DNA of 64,000 bases from Desulfosudis oleivorans (GCA_020723325.1 DYJD01000006.1:79465-143464); one strand, 5' to 3'; shown: positions 1 through 8,444, counted from the stretch's first letter. Notes: generated from the sequence alone by a model not told the origin. Numbers and translations: made by a program.

Positions 1-41
1 AGATCAAGCAGGTACACGATGTGAAACGGATTGATGATTAA
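1..41 (+). CDS. C-terminal end of an unidentified gene, possibly RelA/SpoT ACT domain (partial)
   Basis: The first 41 bases read in frame as IKQVHDVKRIDD followed by TAA at 39-41. The pattern 'I..V.DVKRI' at a protein C-terminus resembles the last strand of the ACT domain that ends RelA/SpoT (p)ppGpp synthetase/hydrolases. Twelve residues cannot prove this. The gene enters from the left edge and converges on rpmB, with a hairpin at 97-122 between them that could end transcription. It could equally be another ACT-domain protein or unrelated. Confidence 0.3.
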   Translation, partial: IKQVHDVKRIDD

Positions 42-86
42 TTCCCGGCACGATATCGCGGTCTTGATCATCGTTTCGGCCGTATT

Positions 87-122
87 GCGGTTGGAAGCCG
101 CTCCCACAATCAGGGGAGCGGC
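87..122. repeat. REP-like palindrome with hairpin
   Basis: Positions 87-105 (GCGGTTGGAAGCCGCTCCC) nearly match 36520-36538 (GCGGCTGGAAGCCGCTCCC) elsewhere in this window. The word resembles the REP family (GCGGCT..AGCCGCTCC) spread between genes in pseudomonads and other proteobacteria. GCCGCTCCC at 97-105 also pairs with GGGAGCGGC at 114-122, giving a second hairpin. It lies between two convergent genes and may also act as a terminator. Confidence 0.55.
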
Positions 123-175
123 GAAACAATGATCAAACCAGGATTGATTATGGTATAGACCGGGTCAGTGGGCTA

Positions 176-367
176 TTACGGAGCTTTGACGACAAAGCCG
201 GACTTGATGCAATTGGTACAAACTTCAATGCGTTTTACACGACCGTTATTGACGGCTCTGACGCGCTGCAGATTCGGATTAAAACGACGTTTGTTCACAT
301 TATGCGCATGGCTGACATAATTGCCGACCATTGGTCTTTTTCCGCAAATTTCACACATTTTAGCCAT
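176..367 (-). CDS. rpmB: 50S ribosomal protein L28
   Basis: This 63-residue protein of the large ribosomal subunit starts [12 protein letters not shown] and contains the L28 signature '[16 protein letters not shown]'. It keeps two cysteine pairs (CEIC near residue 5 and CTNC near residue 51), so it is the zinc-binding C+ form of L28. Length is normal for the family. The start is supported by a purine-rich GGAGTGACC just upstream on the minus strand. It stands alone between the end of a + strand gene and bamD and does not show the rpmB-rpmG pairing of enterobacteria. Confidence 0.97.
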   Translation of the reverse strand: MAKMCEICGKRPMVGNYVSHAHNVNKRRFNPNLQRVRAVNNGRVKRIEVCTNCIKSGFVVKAP

Positions 368-481
368 TTGGTCACTCCTGAACTCGATATTGTAAACTTT
401 TAAACTGACAGAATTAGCGCTAATACAATAAATTTGAATGATTGTAAAGGGCTTTTTTTCTCATTTTTTCAACAGGACACC

Positions 482-1165
482 TTAATGTTTGGCCTTGTCC
501 TTTTCCTGGTTCAGGGGTTCATCCCGCAGGGCGGCCTCGGTCATGGCAAGATATTGAAACGCCGACTTGTGAAGCCCCACATCCGGATAATTTTCAATCA
601 CGGATTTAAAACGACATTGGGCCGCCTTATATTTCTTGCTATTAAAATAAAACAGTCCCACGTAGATTTCATTGGCTGCCATGCTTTTCAAACAGTCTTT
701 GATATGCTCCTTGGCGCGAATCACATATTGGTCTTTTGGATAGCTTTTTATCAGCCGATTAAACGTTTCCAGGGCTTTTTGAGCCGTAGCTTGATCCCTG
801 TCGATTGTATCCAGTTGAACAAAATAGCAGCGACCGATCTGGTAAATGACATAGGGAATGTTCTCATTGGTGGGATGGAGGTTCTCAAATTCCTCATAGG
901 CTGAAATCGCCTCCGGGTATTCTTCAATTTCAAAATGGGCATCGGCGATTTTCAGTTCTGCGTTGGTTGCATATTTGCTGAACGGATACCAGTCTTTCAG
1001 TTTTTTATAGGACTCAATCGCTTTTTTATAGCGTTCGTCTTCAAAATATTGCCGCCCGTCTTCATTGAGCTCTTCAGCGCTCTTTTCCGTTTCCGTTTTA
1101 AACCAGGCACAGCCGGAACCGATTATTGACAAGGTGATAAGGATGATCGCAATGGTATTTTTCAT
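482..1165 (-). CDS. bamD: Outer membrane assembly lipoprotein BamD
   Basis: Predicted BamD, the essential lipoprotein of the BAM complex that folds beta-barrel proteins into the outer membrane from the periplasmic side. The N-terminus is a lipoprotein signal peptide with a lipobox ending IIGSGC, so Cys19 would be lipidated. The rest is TPR-like: 'YFEDERYKKAIESYKKL' near 40, 'ELKIADAHFEIEEYPEAISAY' near 70 and 'FNRLIKSYPKDQY' near 135 are typical BamD repeats. Its 227 residues fit the family. The start overlaps the trxB stop by 4 bp (ATGA), so the two are probably translationally coupled. Its presence shows the cell has an outer membrane. Confidence 0.93.
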   Translation of the reverse strand: MKNTIAIILITLSIIGSGCAWFKTETEKSAEELNEDGRQYFEDERYKKAIESYKKLKDWYPFSKYATNAELKIADAHFEIEEYPEAISAYEEFENLHPTNENIPYVIYQIGRCYFVQLDTIDRDQATAQKALETFNRLIKSYPKDQYVIRAKEHIKDCLKSMAANEIYVGLFYFNSKKYKAAQCRFKSVIENYPDVGLHKSAFQYLAMTEAALRDEPLNQEKDKAKH

Positions 1166-2091
1166 GAATGTAAATTTTCAATATAATGTTCAGCCGATGA
1201 AACCGCAATGGCTGCATCTCCGACGGCAGTAACGATCTGGCGCAAAGGCGTATTGCGCACGTCACCGGCGGCAAACACGCCGGGAACCGAGGTTTCCATG
1301 CGCGCATTGACCTCAATAAAACCGTATTCATCCCGCTGGAATTGATCGTCTATAAATTCCGTATTGGGTGTGATGCCGATCCAAATGAAACAACCATCAA
1401 CCGGCAAAACATTGCGGGCACCGGTCTTGACGTTTTGCAGCACAATCTGTTGAACCTCTTTTTGTCCCTCAATGGCGGTGATAACCGAATCCCAGACCAT
1501 CTCAATTTTTGGATTGGCAAAGGCCCGTTCCTGTAAAACTTTAGCAGCCCGCAGCTTATCCCGGCGGTGGATGAGGTATACTTTTTTTGCGAATTTTGTC
1601 AGATATTGACTTTCCTGGACAGCGGTGTCCCCGCCACCCACAGCAGCGATTACCCGATCTTTAAAAAACGGTCCATCACAAGTTCCGCAAAACGATACGC
1701 CGCGACCGTAAAATTTATCTTCACCCGGAACACCCAGCTTTTTCGGTGAAGCCCCGGAGGCGATGATAATCGCCTGGGTTGAAATCTCCCGATCGCTTAG
1801 GCGGATTTTTTTAACCGGCTGGGACAGATCCAACCCAAGAACCTCATTGGATTCAATGGGCAGATCAAAACGTTTGACCTGGTCCGTCATGCGTTGAACC
1901 AGTTCAGCGCCGGCAAGTCCTTCTGGAAAGCCGGGGTAATTCTCGACCCAGTCAGTCACCAAGATCTGACCGCCTGGAACGATCTTCTCCACCAAAAGAA
2001 CATGCATTCGTGACCGGGCTGCATATAGTCCGGCGGTAAGGCCGGCCGGCCCCCCGCCGATGATGACAAGATTATAATCCGCTTGTTTCAT
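1162..2091 (-). CDS. trxB: Thioredoxin-disulfide reductase
   Basis: FAD enzyme that reduces thioredoxin with NADPH in the cytoplasm. The FAD-binding GGGPAG motif is at residues 12-17, the redox-active CGTC at 135-138 and the NADPH-domain GGGDTA near 152. The C-terminal 'GVFAAGDVRNTPLRQIVTA' closes the FAD site. At 309 residues it is the small bacterial type. The substrate thioredoxin is encoded 14 bp upstream (trxA) and bamD follows with a 4 bp overlap, giving a trxA-trxB-bamD operon. The redox motif has Gly instead of the usual Ala (CATC), a minor variation. Specificity for NADPH is assumed from the family. Confidence 0.95.
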   Translation of the reverse strand: MKQADYNLVIIGGGPAGLTAGLYAARSRMHVLLVEKIVPGGQILVTDWVENYPGFPEGLAGAELVQRMTDQVKRFDLPIESNEVLGLDLSQPVKKIRLSDREISTQAIIIASGASPKKLGVPGEDKFYGRGVSFCGTCDGPFFKDRVIAAVGGGDTAVQESQYLTKFAKKVYLIHRRDKLRAAKVLQERAFANPKIEMVWDSVITAIEGQKEVQQIVLQNVKTGARNVLPVDGCFIWIGITPNTEFIDDQFQRDEYGFIEVNARMETSVPGVFAAGDVRNTPLRQIVTAVGDAAIAVSSAEHYIENLHS

Positions 2092-2105
2092 TAGGGGCTT
2101 GGCTC

Positions 2106-2432
2106 CTAAAGCATTTTTTTCAGGACATCCTCGAGTTTGGCTTTGGCTGTTCTGCCGATGATCTGCTCAAAGACCTTGCCGTCCTTAAAAAAAATAAGAG
2201 TGGGAATGGATTTGATTTCATATTTCGCCGGAGTTACCGGATTTTCATCCACATTGCATTTCATGATTTTGATTTTATCGCCAAAAGTATTGCTGAATTC
2301 CTCCAGCACCGGTGCCATGGCCCTGCAGGGTCCGCACCAAGGCGCCCAAAAATCCACCAAAACCGGCTGATCTGCTTTCAGAACATCCGCTTCAAAATTG
2401 CTGTCATCTATCTCCATGATCCCTTTTGCCAT
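2106..2432 (-). CDS. trxA: Thioredoxin
   Basis: Cytoplasmic disulfide reductant of 108 residues. The active site WCGPC is at residues 32-36, inside 'VDFWAPWCGPCRAMAPVLEEF', and the cis-proline loop is 'IKSIPTLIFF' near 75. A GGAAAGGAAT stretch just before the start is the ribosome-binding site. It is the first gene of the trxA-trxB-bamD group and should be recycled by the neighbouring TrxB. Nothing unusual is seen. Confidence 0.96.
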   Translation of the reverse strand: MAKGIMEIDDSNFEADVLKADQPVLVDFWAPWCGPCRAMAPVLEEFSNTFGDKIKIMKCNVDENPVTPAKYEIKSIPTLIFFKDGKVFEQIIGRTAKAKLEDVLKKML

Positions 2433-2502
2433 GACGATTCCTTTCCTTACGGATTATTAATAATTGGAAGAATATAGTAACCTGAAGCGGGCTTGTCAAC
2501 CA

Positions 2503-3264
2503 TTACGCCATTCCGGCCTGAACGAATTCAAGGGTCGCGCGCACGTCCTTTTCAAAAAAACAATTGAGCTTTGACTGCCAGTTCTCCTCCTTCAAGCTCT
2601 TCTGTATCCTTTCGGCAACATGCTTCTTCATGGCGTATTTCAATGGAATAAAAGGTCTTCCCGGTGTGTTGATCCATAGGGATACGATTTCCTTGGCTCG
2701 TTGCAGCAAAACCCCTTCTTCAACTACTTCGTCTACCAACCCCATTGCCTTGGCCCGATGCACATCAACCATTTCTCCAAAAAACATCACATCGCGATAG
2801 CAGCGATCACTGTTCAAGCCGAATCGCATCACTTCCGCTTGGGCAATGGAGAGCGGCAGGCCGATCTTGATTTCGCTCATGCCCACCTTGATTTTCGGAT
2901 GGTTCTTTATCAACCGATAATCAGAAGCCATGGCAAAAATGAGCCCGGCGGCGGCTGAATGTCCGTTCATGGCTGAAACCACCGGCTTCTTGCACATGAA
3001 CAGATCCAGCAATATTTGTTCTTCTTCGTTAAAAAAGGCAACGACCTCATTAATATCTTTAAAACTTAAAAACATTGGAAGGTCAAAGCCGCTGGAAAAA
3101 AAACGACCGGCCCCGGTCAATACCAAGCCTCTCAAGGCGTCGTTTTCATTTATTTCTTGAATTATTTTTTGTAGTTCTCTTAACACCTCAATGGTAAACG
3201 AATTGGTTTTACCGTTTTCAAATTCAACTACAATGATGTTGTCATCAATTATCTTTTTCAACAT
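2503..3264 (-). CDS. Enoyl-CoA hydratase/isomerase family protein
   Basis: Crotonase-fold protein of 253 residues. The oxyanion-hole segments are 'GRFFSSGFDLPMF' near 53-65 and 'AMNGHSAAAGLIFAMASDYRLI' near 98-119. The acid residues used for hydration in true enoyl-CoA hydratases cannot be assigned with certainty, so the reaction (hydratase, isomerase or related) is open. Its start overlaps the 3' end of the upstream membrane-protein gene by 20 bp, indicating co-transcription. An acyl-CoA synthetase lies 18 kb away, so a role in fatty or aromatic acid breakdown is plausible but not shown. Confidence 0.85.
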   Translation of the reverse strand: MLKKIIDDNIIVVEFENGKTNSFTIEVLRELQKIIQEINENDALRGLVLTGAGRFFSSGFDLPMFLSFKDINEVVAFFNEEEQILLDLFMCKKPVVSAMNGHSAAAGLIFAMASDYRLIKNHPKIKVGMSEIKIGLPLSIAQAEVMRFGLNSDRCYRDVMFFGEMVDVHRAKAMGLVDEVVEEGVLLQRAKEIVSLWINTPGRPFIPLKYAMKKHVAERIQKSLKEENWQSKLNCFFEKDVRATLEFVQAGMA

Positions 3265-3694
3265 GATTTCCCCCTTTGATTATATGGCTATACATCAAAT
3301 ACCCACCCACCAGCAGAAAAAAAATATCGCGTGTCAAATACCATAGCATCGGAGCTGCTCCATTTTCTTCCTGGCCGCTTGAAAAGCAGCCGCAGTGAAT
3401 ATTCAATCCACGCCAATAATTATATACCAGTGCACCCATAAAAACCCACAACAAGCCATTGCACAACAATAAAGTACCTGGAAGCCAAATTTTGGTCACC
3501 AAGCAAAGTCCCAACAGCAATTCCAACCAAGGCAAAACCAGTGCTGCGAAATTGATCATCCAATCCGGCAATATCTGGTAATTGTAAATCGATCGGGCAA
3601 AGGCCGCTGGATGAAATATTTTATCCACACTGGCGTAAATAAAAACGCCGGCCAAAAACCAGCGTGTACCTATTGATAGCCATTTTGATAACAT
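3245..3694 (-). CDS. MauE/DoxX-like integral membrane protein
   Basis: About four hydrophobic helices (GTRWFLAGVFIYASV, FAALVLPWLELLLGLCLV, GTLLLCNGLLWVFMGALVY, RDIFFLLVGGYLMY) and the family-typical 'VDKIFHPAAFARSIYNYQILPD' point to the MauE/DoxX group. A HCGCF motif between helices 3 and 4 suggests redox or metal chemistry, as in MauE proteins that help oxidise disulfides. The start is placed at the Met 149 residues from the end; a TTG at 3766 would add 24 residues without a membrane segment. Further upstream a good Shine-Dalgarno precedes a 19-codon open frame that overlaps the TTG start. The 20 bp overlap with the enoyl-CoA hydratase gene links the two. The substrate is unknown. Confidence 0.75.
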   Translation of the reverse strand: MLSKWLSIGTRWFLAGVFIYASVDKIFHPAAFARSIYNYQILPDWMINFAALVLPWLELLLGLCLVTKIWLPGTLLLCNGLLWVFMGALVYNYWRGLNIHCGCFSSGQEENGAAPMLWYLTRDIFFLLVGGYLMYSHIIKGGNHVEKDN

Positions 3695-4106
3695 TGTTTT
3701 CCGTAGAATCCTTGTCTGTGAATTTAATTTACAGGACCCTGTAACAAACAAATAAGAAAATTTCAATCGACCGGAAGAATTTTCGCATTTGCATCCCTCC
3801 TGGCAGTTGACATCAAATATTGTCCAATCAGAAAGGACAAAATCAGCCGGGCGGATTCAGCCCATAAAAATCGGCAAAGTATGTGCGCCTTCGAAAATAA
3901 ACCAATTCAAGGGCAAGGGTTTAGGTTGTTGCTGAACCCAGCACAGTACATGCATATTGAAAGGATTGAAAATTTTCTCTGGCTCTGTTATCAATACCGC
4001 AAAATTGTCATCCGTGTGAATGCACCTTGAAATTTCATGGATGATTGGGTCTATCGGAAAAAAGCAACAAAACGGCGCTAAAACTATCAACAATGGAAGA
4101 TCGAAA

Positions 4107-4778
4107 ATGACGGATAAACAACCCTCCAATGGTACCATATCCAGAAGTGCCTTGCGTCGTCAGCGCGAAAAAGAATTGCGTTATCAAACGATTCTGCGGG
4201 CGGCTGAAACCTTGTTCGCCCAGAACGGCTATCATCAGACCAGCATGGAACAGATCGCTGATTTGGCGGAAGTTTCCACCGGCTCGGTATATTTTTATTT
4301 TAAAAACAAAGCGGATTTGCTGGTTCATCTGTTGACGGAAATCGGCGGATTCCTGCGCATGTTGGTGGGAACTGAATTTCGCAAATTCGATTCCAGCATC
4401 GAAGGCTTCAAGTCCGCCGGGCTTGTTTTTTTTAAAAATTTTTGTCTTGAGAATCCTGAGAAAGTTGCCATTCTATTCCGTGAATCCACCGGCCAAAGCC
4501 TTGAGGTGGAAACCTTGCGAAAAAGCCTTTTTGATCAATTGACCGCTGACATTAAAAACGCTTTGATCCAAATCAGTAAAAGGCGCGCAGCCGATTTCAC
4601 TGCCCGTCTTTCCGTAGAAGTGATGGCTGTTTGCATTGTCGGGATTTATGAGCGGGTGGGATACCACTATTTGTTGTGGCAAAATCGTTCGGAAGATATC
4701 ATGACCATTGGCGAAGATGCGGTCGACTTCATCATCGGCGGTGTTGAAAAACTGATCGAAGACGCCGCTGCCAAATAA
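4107..4778 (+). CDS. TetR/AcrR family transcriptional regulator
   Basis: Residues about 20-65 form the TetR helix-turn-helix: 'ILRAAETLFAQNGYHQTSMEQIADLAEVSTGSVYFYFKNKADL', written here in two overlapping parts as ILRAAETLFAQNG and SMEQIADLAEVSTGSVYFYF. The remaining ~155 residues are the ligand-binding, dimerising helical domain, which is not conserved enough to predict the ligand. ATG 4107 is chosen because GGAAGA lies six bases upstream; the open frame extends further 5' without another signal. It is divergent from the MauE/enoyl-CoA hydratase pair, which is a likely target, since TetR repressors near crotonases often respond to acyl-CoAs. That target is inferred from position only. Confidence 0.88.
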   Translation: MTDKQPSNGTISRSALRRQREKELRYQTILRAAETLFAQNGYHQTSMEQIADLAEVSTGSVYFYFKNKADLLVHLLTEIGGFLRMLVGTEFRKFDSSIEGFKSAGLVFFKNFCLENPEKVAILFRESTGQSLEVETLRKSLFDQLTADIKNALIQISKRRAADFTARLSVEVMAVCIVGIYERVGYHYLLWQNRSEDIMTIGEDAVDFIIGGVEKLIEDAAAK

Positions 4779-4803
4779 ATGCCTGACCCATCGGCCGCGC
4801 CCA

Positions 4804-5184
4804 TTATCGATATACGGCAGTTACTTGAACACGGGGTTTTGAAACCGGGTTGGTGTGACGACGAATTTTTACCTTGATACGCTGGTTGTGGGCCGGTGAA
4901 TAAACCAGCCAATGCAGGTCATCCAAATGAATGAAACATACGCGCTGGCCTTTTTGGATCTTGGTAACGCCCAATACCGATAGCGGCGCGGTTTCAACAA
5001 CAGTAGTCCAAATACTGCCCCCCGGCGCAACATTCTGCAATGTATAATTGGCCGGGCGCACTCCCATATCACGCATCAATTCTTCCAGGCTAATGGCCGA
5101 ACTACTGCCATCTCCCACTGCCGGTGTCTTTAAGAAAAAAAGCAAGACCAAAGTACAAAGAATTCCATATTTAAAAACCCACAT
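4804..5184 (-). CDS. Exported protein of unknown function
   Basis: A 126-residue protein with a Sec signal peptide (MWVFKYGILCTLVLLFFLKTPAVG then a hydrophilic stretch) and a mature part of ~100 residues with no recognised domain. It includes 'VLGVTKIQKGQRVCFIHLDDLHWLVY' and a basic C-terminus. ATG 5184 is supported by AGGAGGG seven bases upstream; the longer open frame to 5307 has no such signal. It converges with the TetR gene, with only 25 bp between stops. An inverted repeat GTCTCA(8)TGAGAC lies 5231-5250, in its probable promoter region. Confidence 0.7.
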   Translation of the reverse strand: MWVFKYGILCTLVLLFFLKTPAVGDGSSSAISLEELMRDMGVRPANYTLQNVAPGGSIWTTVVETAPLSVLGVTKIQKGQRVCFIHLDDLHWLVYSPAHNQRIKVKIRRHTNPVSKPRVQVTAVYR

Positions 5185-5336
5185 CCTGCCCTCCTTTTGG
5201 TTTTTACGCCGGTGGTAATCGATGAAACGTCTCACTATAAATTGAGACAAAATAAAATAGCTGCATTTGATTAAAAGATCGACGGATTCACCGATTTCTT
5301 TACACAAGTTAGGGGCTGAAAATTTTAATGATAAGA

Positions 5337-5376
5337 TGTCCCGTGATACAGGACAAATATCCTGTGATACAGGACA
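5337..5376 (+). promoter_or_regulatory. Tandem 19-bp dyads, probable enhancer-binding sites
   Basis: Two near-palindromes, TGTCCCGTGATACAGGACA (5337-5355) and TATCCTGTGATACAGGACA (5358-5376), share GTGATACAGGACA. Their centres are 21 bp apart, two helical turns, so bound dimers would sit on one DNA face. They lie about 117 bp upstream of a -24/-12 type promoter at 5483, the normal position for a sigma-54 activator. The cognate activator is not encoded nearby and is unknown. Confidence 0.6.
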
Positions 5377-5482
5377 ATATGGATCTGACTTTTAAAAATA
5401 GACCTTATCCGGGATGAGCGGAAACCAATAATGGTATTTTATTATCGTAACTTAGATGAAAAATAGTAAAACGTCAAAATTT

Positions 5483-5498
5483 TGGCAAGAAAATTGTA
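5483..5498 (+). promoter_or_regulatory. Sigma-54-type (-24/-12) promoter
   Basis: TGGCAAGAAAATTGTA matches the sigma-54 consensus TGGCACG-N4-TTGCA, with exactly ten bases between GG (5484-5485) and the -12 dinucleotide (5496-5497). The one weak point is GT instead of GC at -12. Transcription would begin near 5509, about 90 bases before the ATG at 5602. The dyads at 5337-5376 give the expected upstream activator sites. Confidence 0.6.
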
Positions 5499-5601
5499 TG
5501 CGCAATGTAATATATTGGGAAAAGCGGCGTGCGGTCAAAAGAAAAGCTTTGCGGAGGCCTCGCCAAACCAGCAACCCCCGAGATTCCGGAGGAGGTATGA
5601 G

Positions 5602-6189
5602 ATGTTCTTAAAACAAATTTTCATGGACAACACCGGCTCCCTTTCCTACTTAATCGGCTGCACAAAAACCAAGACAGCATGCGTCGTTGATCCCAAACGC
5701 GGTGTACATGACTATATCAACACTGCCCTGACACATGGCCTTAAAATTACCCACATCTTTGATACCAGCAATGAAGCCCAACATCTCAACGGCAATATGG
5801 AGCTGAAATTGCGCACCGGTGCTGAGATATTTTATCTCAATGTTTTGGATCAGACTACCCACAATGTGGCCAAAGAGGGGGATGAATTTTATTTCGGCAG
5901 CGCCTTGATTAAAATCATTTGCAGCCCATGCCATAATCCTTTTGGAAATTCGATTCTAGTGGCTGATATATCGAGCAACACCGAACCCTGGATGATTCTT
6001 AGTCGGGAAAGCCTTTTCATCGGCGGCATCGACCGGCGATCCAATCAAACAGGCGCGGCCCTGGCTGAAACGGTTTCCCAATATCTTGACACCCATGAAT
6101 ATAATTACCAGACAATTACCAACGAGCCTGTATATGGAAAATATCACAACATGGATATGAGCCATCTTTGCGCCATGCCAATGGGCTAG
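5602..6189 (+). CDS. Metallo-beta-lactamase-fold protein lacking the metal motif (persulfide dioxygenase-like)
   Basis: The N-terminal half follows the ETHE1/rhodanese-linked MBL pattern (FLKQIF..NTGSLSYLIGC, ACVVDPKRGVHDYI, GLKITHIF) closely. The metal-binding THxHxDH motif is replaced by T-S-N-E-A-Q-H at residues 55-61, keeping only the last His. His111 (SPCHNPFGN) remains, but the bridging Asp of the 'LFVGD' motif is Gly (LFIGG, 138-142). The protein therefore probably binds no di-metal or mono-iron centre in the usual way. ATG 5602 follows GGAGGAGG at 5588-5595. It has its own sigma-54-type promoter and ends in a shared terminator at 6251-6300. A sensor or structural role is inference; loss of dioxygenase activity is the direct expectation. 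Confidence 0.75.
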   Translation: MFLKQIFMDNTGSLSYLIGCTKTKTACVVDPKRGVHDYINTALTHGLKITHIFDTSNEAQHLNGNMELKLRTGAEIFYLNVLDQTTHNVAKEGDEFYFGSALIKIICSPCHNPFGNSILVADISSNTEPWMILSRESLFIGGIDRRSNQTGAALAETVSQYLDTHEYNYQTITNEPVYGKYHNMDMSHLCAMPMG

Positions 6190-6250
6190 CAACGCCCGTG
6201 CCCATGGGAAGCTGTTTTAAAACCGATTTCCTGCCTTCTAAATCACTGGC

Positions 6251-6300
6251 TTAACGGTCTTGGTAAAACGACAGCGCCGTTTTCTACCAAGACATGTTAA
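6251..6300. terminator. Bidirectional terminator hairpin
   Basis: A long inverted repeat, TTAACggTCTTGGTA.. against ..TACCAAGAcatGTTAA, with an inner AAAACG/CGTTTT extension. It lies exactly between the convergent MBL-fold gene and the histidine kinase gene and overlaps the kinase stop codon. Confidence 0.7.
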
Positions 6301-8444
6301 GCACCATTGTTTTTAAACAGCTTCTCTTTTTCCAGTGAATAATCTAAAATTTTCCTGATCTCCCTGGAAAGCCGGCTCATATTAAAGGGTTTTTGGATAA
6401 ATCCATCACAACCATTTTCCAGCAGCATGGTTGCTGTTCCATCAATCCCATATCCGCTGGACAGTAAAATCCGAATCCGTGGATCAATGTTTTTCAAGCG
6501 TTCATACACGGATTTCCCATCCATATCCGGCATGACAATGTCTAGAATGACCATATCGATTTTCTTGGAGTTCCGCTGGAACTTTTCAATGGCCATGCGC
6601 CCCCCCCGGGCAACCAGCACCTGATATCCCATTTCTTTCAGCATCAGCTCGCCGATTTTAACCACCATGTCTTCATCATCCACCAGCAGAATGGTCTCAG
6701 AACCAGACACCCAATCTTCCTCTTGGGGTTTGGGTGCAATTGATTCTTTTTCAGATGCTGCAAAAAAAATGCTGAATGTTGTTCCATGGCCTTTCTCGCT
6801 GCTTACATTGATGAATCCGCCATGCCGTTTGATAATTCCATAAGCCGAAGCCAGCCCCAATCCAGTGCCTTCGCCTTCCTTCTTTGTGGTAAAAAAGGGT
6901 TCGAAAACCTTGACCCGCACACTCTCTTCCATTCCGATACCGGTATCTGTGATTGCAACCTTGGCATAGCGGCCTGGAAAAACATTTTGAGCCTCAGCCT
7001 GGGAAGTCGTCAGGATTACATTTTCAGTGGCCAGATAGAGATCACCGCATTCCTTCATGGCCTGGCGGGCATTGATGAAAAGATTCAACAATACCAGTTC
7101 GACCTGTCCGGGGTCCACTTCCACTGTCCAGATGTTTTTCTGAAAATACTTATGAATCTTGACGCCTTTGCTCATGCGGGCAAACATTTCTGCGGTCTTA
7201 TCAATGATATCGTTTATATTTGAGGGTTTGACAAGATATTGGCCGGCCCTGGCAAAGCCAAGCAATTGGCGGGTCAGATTGGCTCCGCTTTCAACACTCT
7301 GGGCAATGCCTTTCATCTCTTCATGGTATAAATGGCTATGATCTTTATCCATCATAACAAAAGATACATTGCCTTGGATTACCTGCAACAAATTATTAAA
7401 ATTATGAGCAATCCCACCGGCTAAGGTTCCGAGTGCTTCCATTCTTTGGGCTTTATAAAACTCTTCCTCCATTTTTTTATGGTGGGTGATATCCCTCAGG
7501 AAATACAGCATGGCCGGTTTTTCTTCCCAGGAGATTTTAGCGGTATTCACTTCAGCCCACATCATCTCATGGTTTGCATTTAATAATCGCAGTGAAAAAG
7601 TCTGGGGGGAGGCGGCACCCTTCTCCACCATTTTAAGTCGGCTTTCTGCAATCTCACGATCCCCTGGATGAATAAAATTAATGACCGGTTCTTGATCAAG
7701 GGCAATGGCCAGGCGTCCACTCATGAGTCCTGTTTCCGAATTGGCGAATTTGATTTTATCATCCTGGATGATAAAAATTGCTTCTCCGGCGTTTTCCACC
7801 AACATGCGGTATTTTTCTTCTGAACGATTCCGGTCTTCAATTTCTTTTTTCAACCGGCGATTGGAAGCTGATAATTCAGATGTTCGCTCGCCAACCAGTT
7901 TTTCCAGGCGATCCCGATAATGCTTCAGTTCCGCTTCAACCAATCGGTGCTCGGCGATCTCCTGTTGCAGTGCTTGATTGGCCTGTTCGATGCGTTGCTT
8001 GTCCTTCTGCAATTGTTCAACATAACGTTCATTGCTCTTTCTCAAGGATGCAGAGAGCGCCCGCATGATGGAAATGGAAACGCCTGGTCCGCTCTGAATA
8101 AACGCGCAAAAGTCTTTCTGAAGGACAGCCAGCAATTTAGCATCATCTTCTACTATGGCTGTGGCGCTGCGTGGCACGCCATCGATCAATGCCATCTCTC
8201 CGAATATTTCGCCGGATTCAAGTAAGGTTAGGGGATATGTCTGCTGATCAGTATTACCCTTGTATATGGCAATTTTTCCAGCCATGATGATATACAGGCG
8301 ATCCCCCAACTCACCCTCTTTGAATAAAATTGCTCCGGTATTATAGCACTCTTCATGACAAACTGCGCGAATGGCCGAAATATCATGGTCGGTCAGTGAA
8401 TTGAACAAAGGAACCTTACGCAAAAAATGTAAAATATTATCCAT
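6297..8444 (-). CDS. Hybrid sensor histidine kinase with N-terminal cyclic-nucleotide-binding domain and C-terminal receiver
   Basis: A 715-residue soluble two-component kinase. Order: cNMP-binding-like domain (1-120, 'LFKEGELGDRLYIIMAGKIAIY'), coiled coil (125-205), PAS (210-330), HisKA with phospho-acceptor His in 'GTLAGGIAHNFNNLLQ', HATPase with N box 'LFINARQAM', 'DTGIGM' and 'GTGLGLASAYGI', then a receiver with 'LLVDDED', the phospho-Asp in 'ILDIVMPDMDG' and 'IQKPF'. No membrane segment is seen, so the signal is cytoplasmic. The HNFNNLLQ type resembles NtrB-like hybrid kinases. ATG 8444 follows AGGAAA; an upstream ATG would add 14 residues. No response-regulator gene is adjacent, so its output partner is unknown. 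Confidence 0.92.
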   Translation of the reverse strand: MDNILHFLRKVPLFNSLTDHDISAIRAVCHEECYNTGAILFKEGELGDRLYIIMAGKIAIYKGNTDQQTYPLTLLESGEIFGEMALIDGVPRSATAIVEDDAKLLAVLQKDFCAFIQSGPGVSISIMRALSASLRKSNERYVEQLQKDKQRIEQANQALQQEIAEHRLVEAELKHYRDRLEKLVGERTSELSASNRRLKKEIEDRNRSEEKYRMLVENAGEAIFIIQDDKIKFANSETGLMSGRLAIALDQEPVINFIHPGDREIAESRLKMVEKGAASPQTFSLRLLNANHEMMWAEVNTAKISWEEKPAMLYFLRDITHHKKMEEEFYKAQRMEALGTLAGGIAHNFNNLLQVIQGNVSFVMMDKDHSHLYHEEMKGIAQSVESGANLTRQLLGFARAGQYLVKPSNINDIIDKTAEMFARMSKGVKIHKYFQKNIWTVEVDPGQVELVLLNLFINARQAMKECGDLYLATENVILTTSQAEAQNVFPGRYAKVAITDTGIGMEESVRVKVFEPFFTTKKEGEGTGLGLASAYGIIKRHGGFINVSSEKGHGTTFSIFFAASEKESIAPKPQEEDWVSGSETILLVDDEDMVVKIGELMLKEMGYQVLVARGGRMAIEKFQRNSKKIDMVILDIVMPDMDGKSVYERLKNIDPRIRILLSSGYGIDGTATMLLENGCDGFIQKPFNMSRLSREIRKILDYSLEKEKLFKNNGA

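Noticed and set aside
3857..4138. A 93-codon minus-strand frame with partly protein-like sequence (LITEPEKIFNPFNMHVLCW)
   Set aside because: The frame only opens inside the TetR gene start and has no ribosome-binding site outside it; it lies where the divergent promoters should be. It may be a fragment, but I cannot support a gene.
5337..5376. Possible CRISPR or tandem array at the repeated GTGATACAGGACA
   Set aside because: Only two units with a 2 bp gap and internal dyad symmetry; the context fits activator-binding sites.
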